DNA of 57,501 bases, taken from contig CALDMH010000108.1 of assembly GCA_937915565.1 (NCBI GenBank), forward strand, positions 1 to 57,501, written 5' to 3'. Shown here in pieces: positions 16,435-24,576 of the stretch; position 1 is the first letter of the stretch, and each line of letters begins with the position of its first letter. The position numbers and the translations under genes were made by a program. This DNA is from an uncultured Clostridia bacterium (GTDB lineage Bacteria; Bacillota; Clostridia; Christensenellales; Borkfalkiaceae). The notes beneath the pieces were generated by a model that was not told the origin of the DNA, searched no databases, and worked only from the letters and a program-made list of their open reading frames with translations.

Positions 16435-17823
16435 ATGAGTTATTTGAAGGACGATTTTTTGCTTGAAAACAAAACCGCGGTAAGGCTTTACGAAACCTAC
16501 GCGAAGAATATGCCTATCTTCGATTATCACTGCCACCTGCCCGAGAAGCAAATTCTCGAAAATAAAAAATTCAACGATATTTACGAGGTATGGCTCGGCG
16601 GCGACCATTATAAATGGCGTCTTATGCGCAATTATGGGGTGAGCGAGGAGCTTATCACGGGAAGCGCGAGCAATCACGATAAGTTCGTTGCGTATTGCAA
16701 AACGCTCGGCACGGCTTTCGGAAATCCGCTTTATCACTGGTCGCAACTCGAACTGAAAGAATTTTTTAACTGCGAACTTGAAATTAACGAAGAAAACGCC
16801 GAAACAATCTGGAATTGGTGCAACGATTTTATTTCGCTTAACGACGTAACGCCCCAAAAACTTATCGAAAACTCCGGCGTTTGCTGTGTGTTTACGACGA
16901 ACGAGGTTTTCGACGACCTCACGACTTTTGAAAAAATTGCCGAAAAAGGGTATAAATTTAAGGTTTATCCCGCGTTCCGCGCCGATAAAATTATGAACGT
17001 CGAGGCGGAGAAATATAACGATTTCGTAAAGCTTTTGGAGGAAAAAACGGAGAAAATCGACGATATGGCGTCGCTTGAACGCGCCCTCGAAGCGAGGTTG
17101 GACGCGTTTATAAAAGTCGGTTCGAGAGCTTGCGATATTGCGCTCGAAAAGGTTTTTCCCGTTGCAAAACGAGAGGACGCGGAAAAGGCGTTCAAAAAGC
17201 GCAGGAGCGGCGAAACGCTTGACGAAGCGGAAGTTGAAATTTTCAAAGGCTACCTCACTTATTTCCTTATGAAACTTTATGCAAAGCGCGGAATGGCAAC
17301 CGAAATTCATATCGGGGCGATGCGTAACAACAACGCCGAAATGCTTGCAAAGCTCGGTCTGGATACCGGTTACGACAGTATTTCGGAGGCCGACAGCACG
17401 AAGAATTTATCGAGGTTGTTTGATAGGTTAAACAGCGAAAAGTCCCTGCCGAAGTCGATTATCTTCAATTTGAACCCCAAGATGAACAACGAGCTTATAA
17501 CGCTTGCAAGCTGTTTCCAGTCCGACGAGGCGCGCGGAAAAATCCAGTACGGACCTGCCTGGTGGTTTTTGGATAACAAGGTGGGAATGTATCGTCACCT
17601 CGACGACCTCACTGCAACGGGGCATATAGGCGCATTTATTGGAATGCTTACGGACAGCCGTTCGTTCCTTTCTTATCCTCGTCATCATTATTTCCGCCGC
17701 ATACTTTGCAATTATCTCGGCACGCTTATGGAAAAGGGCGAAATGACGGCGGACGAGGAACTCGTCGGCGAAGTGATTAAGGACGTGTGCTACCGCAACG
17801 CCGCCGCATATTTCAAAATTTGA
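16435..17823 (+). CDS. uxaC: Glucuronate (uronate) isomerase
   Basis: Isomerises D-glucuronate to D-fructuronate and D-galacturonate to D-tagaturonate, the first step of hexuronate breakdown; an amidohydrolase-superfamily TIM barrel. It has 462 residues, near the usual 465-470. The N-terminal metal motif is IFDYHCHLPEKQI (HxH), followed by WLGGDHYKWRLMRNYGV; later AMRNNNAEMLAKLGLDTGYDSISE, LNPKMNNELITLA, IQYGPAWWFLDNKVGM and GMLTDSRSFLSYPRHHYFRRILC, all uxaC hallmarks. The ATG at 16435 follows AAGGAG; a frame starting at 16411 lacks support. No other hexuronate genes (uxuA, uxuB, kdgK) are adjacent. Confidence 0.96.
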   Translation: MSYLKDDFLLENKTAVRLYETYAKNMPIFDYHCHLPEKQILENKKFNDIYEVWLGGDHYKWRLMRNYGVSEELITGSASNHDKFVAYCKTLGTAFGNPLYHWSQLELKEFFNCELEINEENAETIWNWCNDFISLNDVTPQKLIENSGVCCVFTTNEVFDDLTTFEKIAEKGYKFKVYPAFRADKIMNVEAEKYNDFVKLLEEKTEKIDDMASLERALEARLDAFIKVGSRACDIALEKVFPVAKREDAEKAFKKRRSGETLDEAEVEIFKGYLTYFLMKLYAKRGMATEIHIGAMRNNNAEMLAKLGLDTGYDSISEADSTKNLSRLFDRLNSEKSLPKSIIFNLNPKMNNELITLASCFQSDEARGKIQYGPAWWFLDNKVGMYRHLDDLTATGHIGAFIGMLTDSRSFLSYPRHHYFRRILCNYLGTLMEKGEMTADEELVGEVIKDVCYRNAAAYFKI

Positions 17824-17885
17824 TTTAAAGCCGCGGAAAAGAGAGTTAAGCGGCGGATTACGTGCATAATTATTGTTAAAAACGC

Positions 17886-17914
17886 TTGACAATATTTTAC
17901 TCGGTTGTTATAAT
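17886..17914 (+). promoter_or_regulatory. Promoter of rpsU
   Basis: Perfect TTGACA (17886-17891), 17-base spacer, perfect TATAAT (17909-17914), 46 bases before the start. Confidence 0.9.
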
Positions 17915-17960
17915 ATATACGCTTTTAACGTTGAGCCACGGGCAAAGGAGGGTTGAGGAT

Positions 17961-18140
17961 ATGTCCACTATAAGAGTCGGAGAGAACGAGTCGCTCGATA
18001 ACGCGCTTCGTAGATTTAAGAGAAAGTGTTCCAGAGACGGTATTATCGGTGATTTGCGCCGTAAAGAGCATTATGAAAAACCTTCCGTCAGACGTAAAAA
18101 GAAGGCGGAAGCTGCAAGAAAGAGAAGCATTAAAGGCTAA
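17961..18140 (+). CDS. rpsU: 30S ribosomal protein S21
   Basis: Small basic ribosomal protein, 59 residues (MSTIRVGENESLDNALRRFK and onward, ending in a Lys/Arg-rich tail), typical length and sequence for S21. I chose the ATG at 17961, which follows AAAGGAGG; an upstream in-frame extension from 17886 would run through the promoter. In many Firmicutes rpsU is next to yqeY; here the next gene is a different small protein. It has its own strong promoter and terminator, so it is a monocistronic unit. Confidence 0.96.
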   Translation: MSTIRVGENESLDNALRRFKRKCSRDGIIGDLRRKEHYEKPSVRRKKKAEAARKRSIKG

Positions 18141-18174
18141 TCTTCATTAAAACTTAAAACTGAAAACGTTTTTT

Positions 18175-18207
18175 ACACCCGAAGAAATCGTTCGGGTGTA
18201 TTTTTTT
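18175..18207 (+). terminator. Terminator after rpsU
   Basis: 9-bp stem ACACCCGAA/TTCGGGTGT (18175-18183, 18191-18199) followed by ATTTTTTT. Confidence 0.9.
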
Positions 18208-18242
18208 GCCCGAAACATTTTTAACAGGGAGGAATAAAATAT

Positions 18243-18650
18243 ATGGTTACTGCGAAAAGTATCAAATCGGCGGCAAAAGAGGCAAAACAACGTTTGAAAT
18301 CGAGATTTTGGGAAGATTATCGCAAAGAGGTGGAAAGCGGAGTTAAAAAAGCCGAGGCGGAAGGATTAACTGCTTCGGGAGTTGAAAACTATTTCAGGAA
18401 AATGGTGGTGAGAACGGTGAACAAACCCGCCGAGGACGACGAGCGGTTTTATAACGAAGTTAAAACTATGCTCGACGAAGAAGGCTCGAAGCCATCCGAC
18501 GCACTCGACAGGCTTATGGATAAAAAGGTTTTTTATTCGCTCGATTACGTTCAGCGCGAACGCTACCTGTTCGTTTTATCCGAGAAATACCTTTCGTGTC
18601 TTAATCGTTACGACGAGGAAAGAGGGATTGAAAAGCGGCTGGGAAAGTAA
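18243..18650 (+). CDS. Unrecognised small charged protein
   Basis: A 135-residue, highly charged, probably helical cytoplasmic protein with no signal peptide or membrane segment. I do not recognise it. It lies where yqeY (GatB-like amidotransferase domain) usually follows rpsU, but lacks the conserved LKERLNEDMK and RMLKAAIKN features of that family. The ATG at 18243 follows GGGAGGA, so translation is well supported. No promoter is obvious; it may rely on readthrough of the rpsU terminator. It ends in a terminator whose loop is the TAATCGACTTATA element. Confidence 0.7.
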   Translation: MVTAKSIKSAAKEAKQRLKSRFWEDYRKEVESGVKKAEAEGLTASGVENYFRKMVVRTVNKPAEDDERFYNEVKTMLDEEGSKPSDALDRLMDKKVFYSLDYVQRERYLFVLSEKYLSCLNRYDEERGIEKRLGK

Positions 18651-18676
18651 CGGAAAAGTTGTAAGATAAAAACGTA

Positions 18677-18712
18677 AAAACTGCCCGATAATCGACTTAT
18701 ACGGGCAGTTTT
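18677..18712 (+). terminator. Terminator with TAATCGACTTATA as its loop, copy 4
   Basis: 11-bp stem (18677-18687 with 18702-18712; core ACTGCCCG/CGGGCAGT) whose 14-base loop is ATAATCGACTTATA. A-run and T-run on the two sides make it bidirectional. It is the clearest example of the element acting as a terminator loop. Confidence 0.85.
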
Positions 18713-18764
18713 ATAATGAGGTTTGTTTTCGAAACGAGCTTCGGCCGATGGTCGGTACGTATAT

Positions 18765-18800
18765 GCGGCTCGCGTTTTTCTTTCAAAAAACGCGAGCCGC
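18765..18800. terminator. Bidirectional terminator between convergent genes
   Basis: Stem GCGGCTCGCGTTTTT (18765-18779) with its complement at 18785-18800. It serves the minus-strand ABC gene that ends at 18818 and backs up the plus-strand terminator at 18677. Confidence 0.8.
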
Positions 18801-18817
18801 ACCACTGCAAAATGAAA

Positions 18818-21325
18818 TTATTCGGAACGAAGAGCGATAACGGGGTCTTTTTTGCTGGCGAGCCTCGAAGGGATAAGACCGGCAATCAACGTAAGGCACA
18901 TCGAAATCGCAATGAGGATAAGCGCGCCTTTCCAGGGAAGAGCGGCGACGTTTGCGATACCCGCGAGCGAGTGAATCAAAATGCTTATCGGAATATCCAA
19001 AAGCGCGGTTATTCCGATGCCCATAACTCCCGCGACGAATCCGATAATTAGCGTTTCGGCGTTAAACACGCGCGATACGTCGCGTTTGGATGCGCCCAAA
19101 GCCCTTAAAACGCCTATCTCCTTGATACGTTCGAGAACGGAAATATAGGTGATGATTCCTATCATTATCGAAGAAACGATAAGTGAAACGGAAACGAAAC
19201 CTATCAAAACGTAAGAAACGGCGTTCACTATGTCGGTTACCGAGGAGAGGAGAATACCGACGTAATCGGTGTATCTGATTTGATTATCCTCGCCGACTTC
19301 CTCGTTAAATCTTTCGATAAGAGATTCCACGTAGTCCTTGTTTTCAAAAGTGGAAGCGTAAATACTTATCGTTGCGGGCTCGTTTTTGTCGGCAAAGCCC
19401 ACTTGTTCGAGAACCGTGTCGATATGGGAAGAAATGAACGGCGAGCCGTCGAGAACGCTTTTTTCGTCGTCGGCGCGTTGAGCTTTAACGACGTCCGCCG
19501 TTTCCATATCGTCCATCAAAGCTTCGGTAAGACCGTAACCGTAAACGAGGTTGCCTTGAATGGAGGTCGCCGAAACGCCCTCTTTCGGACGAATTATGCC
19601 TGCTATTCTCACTTTTCTGCCGTGATTTAAGGCGATTTGTTCAAGCTCGTCGGCGTCCTCGGCTTGCTTATAATACGGGCTTTCGGACGTCTTTCTATAA
19701 GTGAAAGGCGTGGTGAGAAGCGTGTATTCGAGGTTGATGAAATCTTTGGTCTGGTAAGATTGCGTTTCGGGTTCTTCGTTCATCGAAGACGCGTCGAACT
19801 GCTTTCTCAAACCCAAAACCGTCAGAACGTAATCGGGAATCTGGTTATACGAGTTGACTACGAGCATTATTTCGTTCTCGCTTGAAAAATCAATCCATTT
19901 TCCGTCGATAAGTTCATATTGACTTTTGATAAGCTTTTCGCTGTTAATCAATTCGTTCCACACGGGGAAATAGAGTTTTGCGACGTCCGCCGTGGCGAAA
20001 GGATTGGACGATTGGTTTCTGAACGCCTCCACCATTGATTCGATGGGGCTTTTGAGCCTTGTGAATTTATCGCCCGTGGTCACGTCTTCGCCGTAAACTA
20101 TGAAATTTAAGTTGTAAGTATATTTAATCGCGGTGATTTTGCTTCTGTCGTAATCCTCGGTTTCAAGGAAAATCTTGAAGTTTTTAACGTCGTTATCCTT
20201 GCTGCCCTTTTGAAAATCCTTGTAGAGGTCGGTAATCGAATTGTTTACCGTAATATCTTTCGTGTTCGGGTATCTCACTCCGCTTCCGGATTGAGCGACG
20301 TCGTTCATACCTTGCATAACCGTCGAGTAATCCGCAAATTTTTTGGTAATCGTAACGGGGTAGTTGGAAAGAGCGTCGCGCTGAACGGAATCGATGTAGT
20401 TCTGGAATCCGTTTGAAAGCGACAAGACGAGCGCGATGCCGATTATGCCTATGCTTCCCGCGAAGGAAACGAGAATCGTGCGCGCCTTTTTCGTGAGCAT
20501 ATTTTTGAAACTTAACGAAAGCGCGGTGAAGAAACTCATCGAAGTTTTCGGCGGTTTATTGCCTTTCGTCTTTTTTTTGCGTTTATCCGCGGTTTTTTCG
20601 TCCGAATTAACGTTTAAGGCTTTATATTCCGCATTCATTTCCTCGTCCGAAACGGGTTGACTGTCCGAAATGAGTTCGCCGTCCAAAAGCCTGATTATTC
20701 TCGAAGAATATTTTTCGGCAAGCTCGGGATTGTGCGTCACCATAACGATAAGGCGTTCGTGAGAGATTTCCTTTAAAAGCTCCATTATCTGCACGCTCGT
20801 TTTGGAATCGAGCGCGCCCGTCGGCTCGTCGGCAAGAATTATTTCGGGGTCGTTTACCAAAGCTCTCGCAATCGCAACTCTTTGCATCTGTCCGCCGGAA
20901 AGTTGGTTGGGTTTAACGTTAAGTTTGTTCCCGAGCCCCACTTTTTCCAGAGCTTTTTTAGCTTTTTCGCGGCGTTCGGCCGCACTCACGCCAGCAAGGG
21001 TGAGGGCGAGTTCCACGTTTTCGGCAACCGTCTGATGCGGGATAAGGTTATAACTTTGGAAGACGAAGCCTATCGAGTGGTTACGGTAAGAATCCCAATC
21101 TTTATCGGTGTAAAGCTTGGTGCTTTTACCGTCGATGGCAAGGTCGCCGGAAGTGTATTTGTCAAGTCCGCCGATAATATTCAAAAGAGTGGTTTTTCCG
21201 CAGCCGGAAGGGCCGAGCACGGATACGAATTCGCTTTTCCTGAATCTTAAACTGATTCCTTTCAAAGCCCTGACCGTTTCGTCCTGCGTGTAGTATTCCT
21301 TTACGATGTTACTGAGTTCCAACAT
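18818..21325 (-). CDS. ABC transporter, fused ATPase and FtsX-type permease
   Basis: An 835-residue protein joining a MacB/LolD-type ATPase to an FtsX/MacB permease. ATPase (1-230): Walker A GPSGCGKTT (about 38-46), Q-loop region FVFQSYNLIPHQTVAENV, signature LSGGQMQRVAIARAL, Walker B ILADEPTGALD. Then a charged linker rich in Lys, a membrane segment (about 285-307, TILVSFAGSIGIIGIALVLSLS), an extracytoplasmic domain of about 370 residues, and three C-terminal membrane segments ending in PSRLASKKDPVIALRSE, as in MacB/LolC. Such proteins are mechanotransmitters or exporters of peptides and antibiotics. It starts after GGAGG and a TATAAT box and is divergent from the two-component system, which may regulate it. 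Confidence 0.9.
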   Translation of the reverse strand: MLELSNIVKEYYTQDETVRALKGISLRFRKSEFVSVLGPSGCGKTTLLNIIGGLDKYTSGDLAIDGKSTKLYTDKDWDSYRNHSIGFVFQSYNLIPHQTVAENVELALTLAGVSAAERREKAKKALEKVGLGNKLNVKPNQLSGGQMQRVAIARALVNDPEIILADEPTGALDSKTSVQIMELLKEISHERLIVMVTHNPELAEKYSSRIIRLLDGELISDSQPVSDEEMNAEYKALNVNSDEKTADKRKKKTKGNKPPKTSMSFFTALSLSFKNMLTKKARTILVSFAGSIGIIGIALVLSLSNGFQNYIDSVQRDALSNYPVTITKKFADYSTVMQGMNDVAQSGSGVRYPNTKDITVNNSITDLYKDFQKGSKDNDVKNFKIFLETEDYDRSKITAIKYTYNLNFIVYGEDVTTGDKFTRLKSPIESMVEAFRNQSSNPFATADVAKLYFPVWNELINSEKLIKSQYELIDGKWIDFSSENEIMLVVNSYNQIPDYVLTVLGLRKQFDASSMNEEPETQSYQTKDFINLEYTLLTTPFTYRKTSESPYYKQAEDADELEQIALNHGRKVRIAGIIRPKEGVSATSIQGNLVYGYGLTEALMDDMETADVVKAQRADDEKSVLDGSPFISSHIDTVLEQVGFADKNEPATISIYASTFENKDYVESLIERFNEEVGEDNQIRYTDYVGILLSSVTDIVNAVSYVLIGFVSVSLIVSSIMIGIITYISVLERIKEIGVLRALGASKRDVSRVFNAETLIIGFVAGVMGIGITALLDIPISILIHSLAGIANVAALPWKGALILIAISMCLTLIAGLIPSRLASKKDPVIALRSE

Positions 21326-21453
21326 ATCGTTAACCTCCGTTCGGTTGACGTTAAAATTTTATCACTAAATTATATAATAGTAAACCAAAAACGAGCAAAA
21401 TAGTTCTTTTTTATGCGTATTTCATCATTTTAATTTTATTTTCACAAAAACCG

Positions 21454-21482
21454 TTTGCAAAAAACGGCTCGTGTGGTATAAT
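21454..21482 (+). promoter_or_regulatory. Promoter of the two-component operon with inverted repeat
   Basis: TTTGCA (21454-21459), 17-base spacer, TATAAT (21477-21482). A perfect inverted repeat CCGTTT-5-AAACGG (21451-21467) covers the -35 box and could be an operator. The divergent ABC gene has its own TATAAT about 50 bases upstream of its start, on the minus strand near 21370-21380. Confidence 0.6.
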
Positions 21483-21509
21483 AAAACCATAAAAAAAGGA
21501 GGCGGACGA

Positions 21510-22184
21510 ATGTTTTCCGTACTTGTCGTCGAGGACGATATACCAACGAACAAATTGATGACGATAGTCCTGAAAAACGGCGGATACAAACCGATACCCG
21601 CCTTTTCTTCGGCGGAGGCTTTGCGGCTTTTCGATTCGGAAAAGCCCGACCTCGTTCTTGCCGACGTTATGCTTCCGGACGTGAGCGGCTTCCGTCTTAC
21701 GGAAGCGATAAGGCGGGCGGACGCGGAAGTGCCGGTTATCATCGTAACGGCAAAGCAGTCGCCGTCGGACAAACATTACGGGTTTATGGTCGGCGCGGAC
21801 GACTATATGACGAAGCCCGTGGACGAGGAAGAATTGCTGCTGCGCATCAAAGCGTTGCTTCGCAGATGTAAGTCTCCGTCAGAGCAAAAGTTGCAGTTTA
21901 ACGACTTATCGCTGGACTTTTCAAAGATGATGGCAACCGTGAACGGCGTTCCCGTGGAGCTCACTCAAAAGGAATTTTTGCTTCTTTTCAAGCTTCTTTC
22001 CTCCGAGGGGAAAATCTTCACGAGGAACGAACTTATGGAGGCCGTTTGGGGCAGTTCCGAAAAGGACGACCACACTTTGAACGTGCATATAAACAGGGTA
22101 AGAGAAAAGCTTTCGGGCGTGAAGTCGATTGAGATAAAGTCGATAAGAGGGCTTGGATATAAGGCGGTAAAAACCGATGCGTAA
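21510..22184 (+). CDS. OmpR-family response regulator
   Basis: DNA-binding response regulator, 224 residues. The receiver domain (1-120) has acidic pocket VVEDD, phospho-acceptor Asp in LADVMLPDVSGF (about 53), Thr in IIVTAKQ and Lys in MTKPVD. The winged-helix effector domain (about 130-222) has LTQKEFLLLFKLLSSEGKIFTRNELMEAVWG and VHINRVREKLSG, IKSIRGLGYKA, typical of OmpR/PhoB. The ATG at 21510 follows AAAGGAGG; the longer frame from 21471 overlaps the promoter. Its stop overlaps the kinase start by eight bases. Confidence 0.95.
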   Translation: MFSVLVVEDDIPTNKLMTIVLKNGGYKPIPAFSSAEALRLFDSEKPDLVLADVMLPDVSGFRLTEAIRRADAEVPVIIVTAKQSPSDKHYGFMVGADDYMTKPVDEEELLLRIKALLRRCKSPSEQKLQFNDLSLDFSKMMATVNGVPVELTQKEFLLLFKLLSSEGKIFTRNELMEAVWGSSEKDDHTLNVHINRVREKLSGVKSIEIKSIRGLGYKAVKTDA

Positions 22185-23205
22185 AGGGAAGAACGGCGAA
22201 TATTCGGAGCTCGTTTTTGCCGGAATCGCCTGCGGGGCGGCGAGCCTTTTCGGGTTTTTATTATTCGTTATTTTTGAAAAATCGGGCGCGATAACCGTCA
22301 ATATGCCGAGCGGAACGATTTTTGCGGCGTTTTTGTTCGTATGCGTGTTCGCGCTCGCGTTCTTTTTGTTTTATCTTCGGTTTAAAAAGCGTCGGGAATC
22401 GCTTAAAAGCATTTACGAAGCCGTGGAAAAAATTTCTTCGGGGGATTACGAGATAAATCTCGGCGACGTTTCGGCGGAATTCAAACGCGCCGCGCAGGCT
22501 CTCGAAGCGGTTGCGCTCGCGCTTAAACGGGCGGACGAAACCAAAAACGATTTCATCAACGATTTCTCGCACGAACTAAAAACTCCGATAGTTTCCATTC
22601 GAGGTTTTGCGAAGCTCATCGCAAAAGGCAAGCTCACGAAGGAAGAGGAGAAAGAATATCTCGACGTTATCGTTTCGGAATCGGACAGGCTTATCGATTT
22701 AACTGCAAGCACGCTTATGCTGGACAGGCTTTCAAACGGTCGGCTGGACGTAAGTTTTGCCGAATTCGACGTTTCCGAAACGTTGAGAAAGTGCATTTTG
22801 GTGCTTCAATCGGCGTGGGAAAAGAAGAATATCGAAATGGAAGCCGACGTGGGAGATTGCAGGATAATTTCCAACGAAGAACTTATAAGTCAGTTGTTTA
22901 TAAATATTCTCGATAACGCCGTTAAATTTACGCCCGAGGGCGGCAGAGTTGAAGTGAGTTTAACCGAAAGCGGCAAAGAAGTCGTTATTTCGATTAAGGA
23001 CAGCGGCGTGGGAATGGACGAAGAAACCTGCCGAAGAATGTTCGATAAATATTTCCGCGCGGAAAAATCCCGAACCACGCACGGAAACGGGCTCGGGCTT
23101 GCTACGGTTAAACGAATTGCGGAACTTCTCGATTTGAAAATCGAAGCGGAATCTTCTTTGGGAAAAGGCACGGAATTTACCGTAACTTACAAAAAAAGAA
23201 AATAA
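22177..23205 (+). CDS. Sensor histidine kinase with very short extracellular loop
   Basis: Membrane histidine kinase, 342 residues, partner of the upstream regulator. Two membrane segments (about 11-33 and 46-67) are separated by only a dozen residues, so there is no extracellular sensor domain; this resembles intramembrane-sensing kinases of the BceS/LiaS sort, which often work with ABC transporters. Then a HAMP-like linker, the HisKA box NDFSHELKTPIVSIRGFAKL (His about 129), N-box NILDNAVKFT, G1 DSGVGM, F-box/G2 MFDKYFRAEKSRTTHGNGLGLATVKR. It ends before a strong terminator. Confidence 0.93.
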   Translation: MRKGKNGEYSELVFAGIACGAASLFGFLLFVIFEKSGAITVNMPSGTIFAAFLFVCVFALAFFLFYLRFKKRRESLKSIYEAVEKISSGDYEINLGDVSAEFKRAAQALEAVALALKRADETKNDFINDFSHELKTPIVSIRGFAKLIAKGKLTKEEEKEYLDVIVSESDRLIDLTASTLMLDRLSNGRLDVSFAEFDVSETLRKCILVLQSAWEKKNIEMEADVGDCRIISNEELISQLFINILDNAVKFTPEGGRVEVSLTESGKEVVISIKDSGVGMDEETCRRMFDKYFRAEKSRTTHGNGLGLATVKRIAELLDLKIEAESSLGKGTEFTVTYKKRK

Positions 23206-23258
23206 CGGCGTTTCGGCAAGTTTTATATTATGGAAAACGTTGCGCAAAAGTAAAAGGT

Positions 23259-23300
23259 TGCGCCGCGAGGTTTTTTCAAAAAAACCTCGCGGCGCATTTT
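23259..23300. terminator. Strong bidirectional terminator between convergent operons
   Basis: Stem TGCGCCGCGAGGTTTTTT with its complement (23259-23276, 23279-23296), followed by TTTTAAATTTT. Confidence 0.85.
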
Positions 23301-23392
23301 AAATTTTAATTGAATTCATATCGCGGCGAAACTTAAAAATATAAAAAATATCGTAGAATATCGGCAAATTTACTCGAAAAATTATTTTGGTT

Positions 23393-24103
23393 CTATTCGG
23401 CGTTTGTCAATCCGTAGCGATAGGCTTCCACTCCTGCGAAAATCTTTTCCGCGATTTTCTTCCTATAATCGTCGGTCAAAAGCAAATTTTCGTCCTCTTC
23501 GTTGGATAAAAACCCGCATTCGCAAAGAATAGCTCGGCTTTTCGATTCGTTTAAAACGTAATAATCTCCCACCAAAGGCGAATAATCCTTTCCGCAAAGT
23601 TCGTTGAGTTGTTTTTGAACGCTTTGCGCAAGTTTTTTGCTTTGTTCGTCGCCGATTTTATAAAACACCTGCGCTCCGCGGCGCGAGGACGATGAAAAAT
23701 AATTCAGATGCACCGAAACGAAAACGTCGGGAGAGGCTTTTTCGGCGATTTCCATTCGTTTTTTCATATCCCGCCTTTTAAAACCTTTTGAAAAAACCCC
23801 GTAAAGTCCCGCCTCCGTCTTTCTCGTCATAACGGTTTTCGCGCCCGAATCGTCGAATTCCGATTTGAGCTTTCTCGAAATATCGAGATTAAGTTCGCTT
23901 TCCTTAACGTTGCTTTTCTTTCCCGAAACGCCGCCGTCGATTCCGCCGTGCCCCGCGTCGATAACCACGGTGAATTCGGGTTTCGGCGAAGTCGCCGCTT
24001 TAACGCGCGCGCAAACGCAGCCTACGTACGTTGCGGAAAGCAAAACGAGAATTATAACCGCAATCACTCTGTCCGCGGAAAAAAAATCTTTGTCGTTTCT
24101 CAT
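23393..24103 (-). CDS. N-acetylmuramoyl-L-alanine amidase, CwlD type
   Basis: Amidase_3 zinc enzyme that cuts the bond between MurNAc and L-Ala in peptidoglycan; 236 residues. An N-terminal membrane anchor/signal (about 12-33, VIAVIILVLLSATYVGCVCA) puts the domain outside. Zinc and catalytic motifs: VIDAGHGGIDGG (His), Glu in VKESELNLDISRKL, VSVHLNYF (His) and the catalytic Glu in ILCECGFLSNEED. CwlD-type enzymes make muramic delta-lactam in spore cortex, but a vegetative role is equally possible; no other sporulation gene is near. The ribosome site is weak (GGAAAAGAAG). Confidence 0.9.
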   Translation of the reverse strand: MRNDKDFFSADRVIAVIILVLLSATYVGCVCARVKAATSPKPEFTVVIDAGHGGIDGGVSGKKSNVKESELNLDISRKLKSEFDDSGAKTVMTRKTEAGLYGVFSKGFKRRDMKKRMEIAEKASPDVFVSVHLNYFSSSSRRGAQVFYKIGDEQSKKLAQSVQKQLNELCGKDYSPLVGDYYVLNESKSRAILCECGFLSNEEDENLLLTDDYRKKIAEKIFAGVEAYRYGLTNAE

Positions 24104-24190
24104 ATATAATAATGATATGCAAACTTCTTTTCCTTTTATTCTTTATCGCCGACGCGCCAAAAAAAATATTAAAAAACTTTAAAAAAACGC

Positions 24191-24222
24191 TTGACAGGCA
24201 ATACTATGCGTGATATAGTATT
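24191..24222 (+). promoter_or_regulatory. padR promoter with palindromic operator
   Basis: TTGACA (24191-24196), 17-base spacer, TATAGT (24214-24219). An inverted repeat AATACTAT-7-ATAGTATT (24200-24207 and 24215-24222) runs from the spacer across the -10 box. PadR-family repressors commonly bind their own promoters, so self-repression is a direct reading. Confidence 0.75.
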
Positions 24223-24246
24223 GTGTGTAAAGAGGTATTGAGAGAT

Positions 24247-24576
24247 ATGGACGTGCAATTAAAGAAAGGAGTGTTGGAAATATGCGTTTTATCCGCGATG
24301 TTATCGGAAGAAACTTACGGATACGAACTCATAAAGAAGATTTCTCCGTATATCGACGTTTCCGAATCGACCTTATATCCCATTTTGCGCAGGCTCGAAA
24401 CGGGCGGATTCGTTCGGGTGAGAAGCGCGGAGCATAACGGGAGATTGAGGAAGTACTATTCCATAACCGCCGACGGGCGGCAGAAAATAAAAGATTTTTT
24501 GGCGGATTGGTCGGATATTGTGAAGATATACGATTTTATCGAAGGAGAATGTAATGACGAAAAAGGAATTTCTTAA
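24247..24576 (+). CDS. PadR-family transcriptional repressor
   Basis: Winged-helix regulator of 109 residues of the short PadR-s2 type. Landmarks: LKKGVLEICVLSAMLSEETYGYELIKKI, then the recognition part SESTLYPILRRLETGGFVRVRS and RKYYSITADGRQKIKDFLADW. The ATG at 24247 follows AAAGAGG at 11 bases; a frame from 24223 would begin inside the operator. Its 3' end overlaps the DUF1700 gene by 23 bases. PadR/DUF1700/DUF4097 operons are widespread in Clostridia and respond to envelope or antimicrobial stress (family knowledge). Confidence 0.94.
   Translation: MDVQLKKGVLEICVLSAMLSEETYGYELIKKISPYIDVSESTLYPILRRLETGGFVRVRSAEHNGRLRKYYSITADGRQKIKDFLADWSDIVKIYDFIEGECNDEKGIS

Noticed and set aside
15850..17310. 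A long open frame of 486 codons on the minus strand over der and uxaC.
   Set aside because: Both plus-strand genes are clear by conserved motifs; the minus frame has no recognisable domain and is open because of codon bias.
17451..17465. A partial copy of the 13-nt element (AAGTCGATTATC) within uxaC.
   Set aside because: Only about ten matching bases and it encodes conserved protein sequence, so chance explains it.
18158..18175. A CcpA-type cre site, TGAAAACGTTTTTT, after rpsU.
   Set aside because: It lacks the terminal CA half and lies downstream of a ribosomal protein gene, just before its terminator.
24223..24246. An upstream start for the PadR gene adding eight residues.
   Set aside because: It would begin inside the palindromic operator and directly behind the -10 box, with no ribosome site.
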